The position numbers and the translations under genes were made by a program. Shown here in pieces: positions 13,736 through 17,796 of a stretch of DNA of 17,796 nt (the stretch's first letter is position 1; every line of letters begins with the position of its first letter). A model generated the notes under the pieces. That model saw nothing but the letters and a program-made list of their open reading frames with translations. It had not been told where the DNA came from and did no database searches. Source of the stretch: Oscillospiraceae bacterium (GTDB taxonomy: Bacteria; Bacillota; Clostridia; Oscillospirales; Ruminococcaceae); the NCBI GenBank assembly GCA_003512525.1, contig DOQG01000045.1:4804-22599 (forward strand). Direction: 5' to 3'.

Positions 13736-15109
13736 TCAGTCAACCTTAGGCATACGGTCCATGCTGACCTTAAGCTCCTCGTCTGTGGGAATGTAGTCGC
13801 TCATTTCGTGGTCGTTGAACTTCTGGTATGCGACCATATCAAAGTAGCCTGTGCCTGTAAGACCGAAGAGGATAGTCTTTTCTTCGCCTGTTTCCTTGCA
13901 CTTCATAGCCTCGTCTATCGCAACTCTGATTGCGTGGCTGCTCTCGGGAGCGGGGAGGATACCCTCTGTTCTTGCGAACTGTTCGGCGGCGGCAAATACG
14001 CTTGTCTGCTCAACTGAGCGTGCTGTGATATATCCGTCGTGGTAGAGCTGTGAAAGAACACTGCTCATGCCGTGGTAGCGCAGACCGCCTGCGTGGTTTG
14101 CGGAGGGAATGAACGTACTGCCGAGCGTGTACATCTTAGCGAGCGGGCAAACTGCGCCTGTGTCGCAGAAGTCGTAAGCATAAACGCCTCTTGTGAGCGA
14201 GGGGCAGGACGCAGGCTCAACGGCGATGAACTCATAGTCGGCTTCGCCACGGAGCTTTTCACCCATAAAGGGAGAGATAAGACCGCCGAGGTTAGATCCG
14301 CCGCCTGCACAGCCGATGATCATATCGGGCTTTATGCCGTACTTTTCGCAGGCTGTCTTTGTTTCAAGACCGATGACCGTCTGGTGCAGAAGTACCTGCG
14401 ACAGCACCGAGCCGAGAACATATCTGTAGCCCTCGTGCGTTGTTGCGCATTCAACTGCTTCGGAAATCGCACAGCCGAGCGAGCCTGTCGTGCCGGGAAA
14501 TTCTGCGTTTATCTTCTTTCCTACCTCTGTTTCCATTGAGGGAGAGGGAGTAACGTTTGCGCCGTAGGTTCTCATAACCTCACGTCTGAATGGCTTCTGC
14601 TCGTATGAGCATTTAACCATAAATACCTTGCAGTCAAGTCCGAGATATGCGCAAGCCATTGAAAGCGCTGTGCCCCACTGACCTGCACCTGTTTCTGTTG
14701 TAACACCCTTCAAGCCCTGCTTCTTGGCGTAATAAGCCTGAGCTATCGCACTGTTCAGCTTGTGCGAACCGCTTGTGTTGTTGCCCTCGAATTTGTAGTA
14801 GATCTTTGCGGGTGTGCCGAGTGCCTTTTCAAGACAATATGCTCTTACTAAGGGAGCAGGTCTGTACATCTTGTAGAAGTCGATTATCTCCTGGGGAATG
14901 TCGATGTAGGGAGTTGTATCGTCAAGCTCCTGCTTTGCAAGCTCTGTACAGAATACGTGGCTCAGCTCCTCGAGCGTACAGGGCTGATGTGTTGCAGGGT
15001 TTAACAGCGGAGCAGGCTTGTTCTTCATATCCGCTCTTACGTTGTACCACTGACGGGGAAGCTCGTTTTCTTCAAGATAAATTTTGTACGGGATCTCTCT
15101 GTTTGCCAT
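13736..15109 (-). CDS. trpB: TrpB-like PLP-dependent enzyme (tryptophan synthase beta chain, TrpB2 type)
   Basis: A 457-residue cytoplasmic enzyme expected to join indole and L-serine to give L-tryptophan. It is longer than classical TrpB (about 400 residues) and has TrpB2 hallmarks: an extended N-terminus, MYRPAPLVRA, and LLHQTVIGLE. Catalytic and cofactor residues are visible: Lys117 in GSHKLNSA (Schiff base to PLP), Glu139 in ETGAGQWG, and GGGSN at 269-273 (PLP phosphate). TrpB2 enzymes often lack the TrpA-contact features and may salvage free indole; no trpA or other trp gene is near. The start is ATG 15109 with AGAAAGGAAA upstream; the frame extends 18 codons further into the leader repeat without a better start. 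A UGG T-box 390 nt upstream shows control by uncharged tRNA-Trp, which strongly supports the assignment. Confidence 0.95.
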   Translation of the reverse strand: MANREIPYKIYLEENELPRQWYNVRADMKNKPAPLLNPATHQPCTLEELSHVFCTELAKQELDDTTPYIDIPQEIIDFYKMYRPAPLVRAYCLEKALGTPAKIYYKFEGNNTSGSHKLNSAIAQAYYAKKQGLKGVTTETGAGQWGTALSMACAYLGLDCKVFMVKCSYEQKPFRREVMRTYGANVTPSPSMETEVGKKINAEFPGTTGSLGCAISEAVECATTHEGYRYVLGSVLSQVLLHQTVIGLETKTACEKYGIKPDMIIGCAGGGSNLGGLISPFMGEKLRGEADYEFIAVEPASCPSLTRGVYAYDFCDTGAVCPLAKMYTLGSTFIPSANHAGGLRYHGMSSVLSQLYHDGYITARSVEQTSVFAAAEQFARTEGILPAPESSHAIRVAIDEAMKCKETGEEKTILFGLTGTGYFDMVAYQKFNDHEMSDYIPTDEELKVSMDRMPKVD

Positions 15110-15129
15110 AATAATTTTCCTTTCTACGC

Positions 15130-15231
15130 GGCGGCTGTGAGCCGCTTCAAATTCCGGCGGCAATGTGCCGCTTCAAATTCCGCCTTTAATATACTTTCTG
15201 CTAATGGGACTGTTAGCGTAACGGCGGGGAT
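15130..15231 (-). repeat. 5'-leader repeat family: one full and one partial copy before trpB
   Basis: On the minus strand a unit of about 73 nt (15231 down to 15156) runs from CCCGCCGTTACGCTAACAGT to GCGGCACATTGCCGCC. A partial second unit follows (15155-15130: GGAATTTGAAGCGGCTCACA, then GCCGCC). The same family occurs in opposite orientation before the MATE gene (16221-16364). The terminal hairpin is GCGGCA / TGCCGC in one unit and GCGGCT / AGCCGC in the other, a compensating change that preserves pairing. The repeat ends about 20 nt before the trpB start codon. Confidence 0.85.
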
Positions 15232-15252
15232 AAAACATGGTGTGTTTTGAAC

Positions 15253-15328
15253 GTTTTGTCTTGTTGTTATGAAATAATCCGCATAACGAGGATAACAAAA
15301 CATTCTGTGCTCTGAACGTTATGTTTTG
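15253..15328 (-). other. Leader segment with mutually exclusive pairings
   Basis: CATAACG (15282-15288) can pair with GTTATG at 15266-15271 or with CGTTATG at 15317-15323. ACAAAAC (15295-15301) can pair with GTTTTGT at 15253-15259 or, extended to CAAAACAT, with ATGTTTTG at 15321-15328. TGAACGTT is present twice (15248, 15313). All of it lies in the transcribed leader between the T-box terminator and trpB. A second hairpin, CCGCC (15334-15338) / GGCGG (15361-15365), is adjacent. The rest of this gap (15366-15500) holds nothing recognisable. Confidence 0.4.
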
Positions 15329-15499
15329 CCGTACCGCCTTGTTTTCCCAAAAGCCTTTTTGGCGGAGTGCTTAAGTTTTCGCGGAACAGTCCGCGCCCGA
15401 CAGCCTGTATCTTATTCAGCAACGCATTATGTCGGCTATGCCCTGCTGTCACGCCATATGCCATGATGATAGTTTCAACGTAGAATGAGTATCCGGGAA

Positions 15500-15779
15500 A
15501 ACAAAAAACTCCCGTCCCAGTTGGGACAGGAGTATAGTTTACCTGCGGTACCACCCAAATTACCGTATAATAAAACACGGTCACTCGCTACACATACTAT
15601 CATATGTGCGACCTGTAACGGAGGTGTCCGTCGCCCCTAAAATATCATAAACTGATACTCTCGGTTTGCCCTCGTGAGTCCATTCACAAGCGTATGTATC
15701 ATTGCCTTTACACCGACCGGCAACTCTCTGTCATACAGTGACGGGTGCTACTACTCTCACTCATAGGTTTAACATATTC
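15500..15779 (-). ncRNA. T-box riboswitch, tryptophan (UGG specifier)
   Basis: A leader that senses uncharged tRNA-Trp and allows read-through into the trpB-like gene. In minus-strand order after the promoter: a stem I region with the specifier context GTGAA-TGG-ACTCAC, placing the Trp codon UGG at 15682-15680; then the T-box antiterminator sequence GGGTGGTACCGCAGGT (15556-15541), whose GGT-ACC core pairs with the tRNA acceptor end; then an intrinsic terminator (15533-15508). Order and spacing are typical of Firmicutes T-boxes. The specifier is read directly from the sequence, and its amino acid fits the downstream gene. Confidence 0.96.
15502..15533 (-). terminator. T-box leader terminator
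   Basis: On the minus strand, ACTCCTGTCCC pairs with GGGACGGGAGT (11 bp, one G-U) around an AACT loop, followed by TTTTTT. It is the off-state structure competing with the antiterminator just upstream. Confidence 0.93.
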
Positions 15780-15786
15780 TGTGTTC

Positions 15787-15815
15787 ATTATATCCGCTGT
15801 AAAACCGTTTGTCAA
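15787..15815 (-). promoter_or_regulatory. Promoter of the T-box / trpB transcript
   Basis: Perfect consensus on the minus strand: TTGACA (15810-15815), 17-bp spacer, TATAAT (15787-15792). Transcription should start near 15780, at the 5' edge of the T-box. The stretch from here to the divergent promoter at 15959 (15816-15958) holds no gene. Confidence 0.92.
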
Positions 15816-15958
15816 GTGTTTTTCTGAAATTTCCGTAAATTTTTTCAAATCCTCCGATATTACTGTGTTGAATAGCCCGTTATGAAATAAAGCGATACAG
15901 CGTTGCACAATAGACTAAACCGCCTTGATAACTTTAAATACGTTGTGCAATTTACCGA

Positions 15959-15987
15959 TTGAAAGCGGAGAGGGGATATAGTATAAT
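15959..15987 (+). promoter_or_regulatory. Promoter of the MATE transporter gene
   Basis: TTGAAA (15959-15964), 17 bp, TATAAT (15982-15987). The start site near 15994 gives an unusually long leader of about 395 nt before the ATG at 16389. Confidence 0.75.
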
Positions 15988-16028
15988 TGCTTAGCAATCG
16001 GCTAATGTCGGGAAAGCCGTTAATACCG

Positions 16029-16163
16029 TAGAAAAAGTTGTTTTCTATAAAGATAGCACAAATTCTCTATCCCTTTAAGAACGCTTTGTGGGCTTTGCGT
16101 CCTTGCAAAGCCTTTGGGCGTTCTATATCGGCGTCCTTGCCGAAACCCCAAACCACATTTTTT
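16029..16163 (+). promoter_or_regulatory. Structured leader, candidate attenuator of the MATE gene
   Basis: Consecutive helices: TAGAAAA / TTTTCTA (16029-16047); GATAG / CTATC (about 16052-16072); a two-part stem AGAACGC / GCGTTCT enclosing GGCTTTGC / GCAAAGCC (16078-16124); and CGGC / GCCG (16129-16142). The last two share the loop GTCCTT. Alternatively TGTGG (16087-16091) and TTTG (16094-16097) can pair with CAAACCACA (16149-16157), placing a helix directly before six Ts (16158-16163); that excludes the inner stem. No known riboswitch class is recognised. Confidence 0.45.
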
Positions 16164-16220
16164 ATTAACGATAGAGATTTTTCGACAGATTGATTACGTT
16201 TATAGCACACTATCTTTTAT

Positions 16221-16364
16221 TCCCGTCGTTACGCTAACAGTCCCATTAGCAGAAAGTAAATCAAAGGCGGAATATGAAGCGGCACACTTCCGCCCGCCGT
16301 TACGCAAACAATCCCGCTAATACAAAGTCGGTAAAAGGCGGAACTTGAAGCGGCACACTGCCGC
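16221..16364 (+). repeat. 5'-leader repeat family: two tandem copies before the MATE gene
   Basis: Copy b (16221-16294) matches the trpB leader unit (reverse complement of 15156-15231) at all but about six or seven of 72 positions. Copy c (16295-16364) is more diverged in its middle but keeps the ends (CCGCCGTTACGC ... AAGGCGGAACTTGAAGCGGC). Each ends in a GCGGCA-type hairpin; copy b carries a mismatch there. Copy c ends 11 nt before the Shine-Dalgarno site. Confidence 0.88.
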
Positions 16365-16388
16365 CCGCCCGCAGAAAAGGAGGAAAAT

Positions 16389-17765
16389 ATGTCAGCAGTA
16401 AAAGACCTTACAAAAGGCTCACCTATGAAGCTCATACTCGGATTTATGCTCCCTATGCTGTTAGGACTTCTCTTTCAGCAGTTCTACAATATGGTCGATA
16501 CGATAGTCGTCGGACAGTTCCTCGGCGTAAACGCACTCGCAGGTGTCGGCTCGACAGGCTCGGTGAACTTCCTTGTTCTCGGCTTCTGCATGGGCGTGTG
16601 CGCGGGCTTTGCAATACCCGTTGCGCAGAAATTCGGCGAAAAGGATCTTGACGGGCTGCGTAAGTTTGTCGGCAATACGATATGGCTCGGTATCGGCTTC
16701 GCCGCAGTGATGACAACCGCTACCTGCCTTCTTTGCGGAAATATCCTCCATTGGATGAATACGCCCGATACGGTTTTTAAAGAAGCGTATGACTATATTT
16801 TCGTGATTTTCTTAGGTATCCCGGTAACGTTCCTCTATAACATTTTATCGGGCTTTATCCGCTCGCTCGGCGATTCAAAGTCACCTGTTGTCATTCTGAT
16901 AATTTCAAGTGTTCTGAATGTCGGACTAGACCTGCTGTTCATTCTGGTGTTTGATATGGGCGTTGCCGGTGCAGGCTGGGCTACCGTCCTTGCACAGCTT
17001 ATATCCGGTATCGCCTGCCTTGTCTACATGATAAAGCGCTTTGATATTCTGCACTTATCGAGGAAAGATTTAAAACCCGACGCTTATTCAATGAGCAGAC
17101 TTTGCGCTATGGGTGTGCCTATGGGACTTCAGTATTCCATTACCGCCATCGGAAGTATACTTTTACAGTCGGCGGTAAATTCGCTCGGTGAAACCTATAT
17201 GGCGGCGGTAACTGCGGGAAGCAAGGTGACGCAGTTCCTGTGCTGTCCGTTTGACGCAATGGGCTCTACAATGGCTACATACTGCGGTCAGAATGTAGGC
17301 GCGGGAAGAGTCGACCGTATCGAAAGCGGCGTTAAGAAATGCTCAATACTCGGCATAGCCTATGCGATAATCGCTCTTATCGTGATAATACCGTTCGGCG
17401 GAGAATTTTCAAAGCTGTTTATAGACGGAACGCAGACAGAAATACTTGATCTTGCAAAGCAGTTTTTGTGGCTCAACGTGGTGTTCTATATCCCGCTCGC
17501 ATTCGTAAATATTATACGCTTTTCAATACAGGGACTGGGCAACAGCCAGCTAGCCGTATTTGCGGGTGTATTTGAAATGATAGCAAGGGGCGGTGTGGCA
17601 CTGGGACTTGTGCCCGCTTTCGGATATGTCGCCGTATGTCTTGCAAGCCCGGCGGCGTGGGTGCTTGCCGATCTGTTCCTCTTCCCCGCGTTCTTCCATT
17701 CGGTGAAGATACTCAAAAGACGGTTTCCTGTTAAAAATACGACTGTAAGTGATAATGAGGATTGA
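16389..17765 (+). CDS. MATE family multidrug/toxin efflux transporter
   Basis: A 458-residue membrane exporter of the MATE family, which uses Na+ or H+ gradients to expel cationic drugs or metabolites. About twelve hydrophobic segments are arranged as two related halves of six. Family motifs are visible: LPMLLGLLFQQFYNMVDTIV (TM1, residues 20-39) with VGQFLGVNALAGVG after it, GFIRSLGDSKSP near the first-half end, and in the second half GSKVTQFLCCPFDAMGSTMA followed by YCGQNVGAGR. Length is typical. AAAAGGAGG lies 5 nt before ATG 16389. It is a single-gene unit with its own promoter, a 395-nt structured leader and a terminator. The substrate cannot be told; divergence from the tryptophan-controlled gene does not by itself imply a tryptophan-related substrate. 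Confidence 0.94.
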   Translation: MSAVKDLTKGSPMKLILGFMLPMLLGLLFQQFYNMVDTIVVGQFLGVNALAGVGSTGSVNFLVLGFCMGVCAGFAIPVAQKFGEKDLDGLRKFVGNTIWLGIGFAAVMTTATCLLCGNILHWMNTPDTVFKEAYDYIFVIFLGIPVTFLYNILSGFIRSLGDSKSPVVILIISSVLNVGLDLLFILVFDMGVAGAGWATVLAQLISGIACLVYMIKRFDILHLSRKDLKPDAYSMSRLCAMGVPMGLQYSITAIGSILLQSAVNSLGETYMAAVTAGSKVTQFLCCPFDAMGSTMATYCGQNVGAGRVDRIESGVKKCSILGIAYAIIALIVIIPFGGEFSKLFIDGTQTEILDLAKQFLWLNVVFYIPLAFVNIIRFSIQGLGNSQLAVFAGVFEMIARGGVALGLVPAFGYVAVCLASPAAWVLADLFLFPAFFHSVKILKRRFPVKNTTVSDNED

Positions 17766-17771
17766 ACGACA

Positions 17772-17796
17772 CCCGCCGCTGATCGGCGGGGGGTTT
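17772..17796 (+). terminator. Terminator of the MATE gene (cut by window end)
   Basis: CCCGCCG / CGGCGGG, 7 bp, with a CTGAT loop, six bases after the stop codon, followed by GGG and TTT at the window edge. The U-run is presumably longer beyond the window. Confidence 0.75.

Noticed and set aside
14072..14539. A 155-codon plus-strand ORF
   Set aside because: It is antisense to the conserved trpB-like gene, with no ribosome site or recognisable domain.
15267..15584. A 105-codon minus-strand ORF
   Set aside because: It runs through the T-box antiterminator and terminator, starts without a ribosome site and resembles no known protein. A shorter start inside it (near 15467) also lacks a ribosome site.
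15708..15908. A 66-codon minus-strand ORF
   Set aside because: It crosses the consensus promoter and the 5' part of the T-box, and so is chance.
16084..16123. c-di-GMP (GEMM) riboswitch on the minus strand, suggested by GGACGCAAAGCC
   Set aside because: The match arises from one arm of a simple GGCTTTGC/GCAAAGCC hairpin; the partner block GCACAGGGCAAACC and the overall fold are absent.
16114..16320. A 68-codon plus-strand ORF
   Set aside because: It is made of leader hairpins and leader-repeat sequence, with no ribosome site.

Overview
The window looks like a chromosomal stretch of a gut-type low-to-mid GC Clostridia member (Ruminococcus / [Eubacterium] siraeum-like Oscillospiraceae). This rests on consensus TTGACA/TATAAT promoters, AGGAGG ribosome sites, a tryptophan T-box, an XRE-controlled Cys-repeat surface protein and a DUF4143 ATPase. 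The species is inferred, not proven. No rRNA, tRNA, CRISPR array, transposase or phage gene was seen.

Layout. (1) 91-3534: a membrane chemoreceptor with its own terminator, then rmuC with its own promoter and terminator. (2) 3361-9967: an ABC export module that has undergone an old tandem duplication of about 2 kb. The intact downstream copy reads: small secreted protein, lipoprotein B, permease 1, permease 2, ATPase. The upstream copy keeps only a complete lipoprotein A. Its small-protein gene has lost 342 bp, its Shine-Dalgarno site and its stop codon. Its permease is cut after about 20 codons and runs into a duplicated 3' fragment of rmuC. (3) 10112-12122: an XRE regulator diverging from a repeat-rich, Cys-rich surface protein; their promoters overlap at the -35 boxes inside a large dyad. 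(4) 12203-13644: six direct repeats of 22-23 bp, with two alternating core variants, run into the promoter of an AAA/DUF4143 ATPase. (5) 13736-16388: a standalone TrpB-like enzyme on the minus strand under a tryptophan (UGG) T-box, with almost 400 nt of further structured leader. (6) 15959-17796: a MATE exporter on the plus strand behind its own 400-nt structured leader.

How the parts work together. The region 2 module resembles lantibiotic-immunity systems (lipoprotein LanI plus LanFEG transporter), including a glutamate in the Q-loop position of the ATPase, but no bacteriocin gene is visible. The trpB and MATE leaders diverge from a shared 1.3-kb intergenic region. Each ends, just before the ribosome site, in the same repeat family of about 73 bp, placed in the same orientation relative to its gene.

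Best leads: the alternating 23-bp array, the 5'-leader repeat family, the duplicated lipoprotein/ABC module, and the candidate attenuator before the MATE gene.
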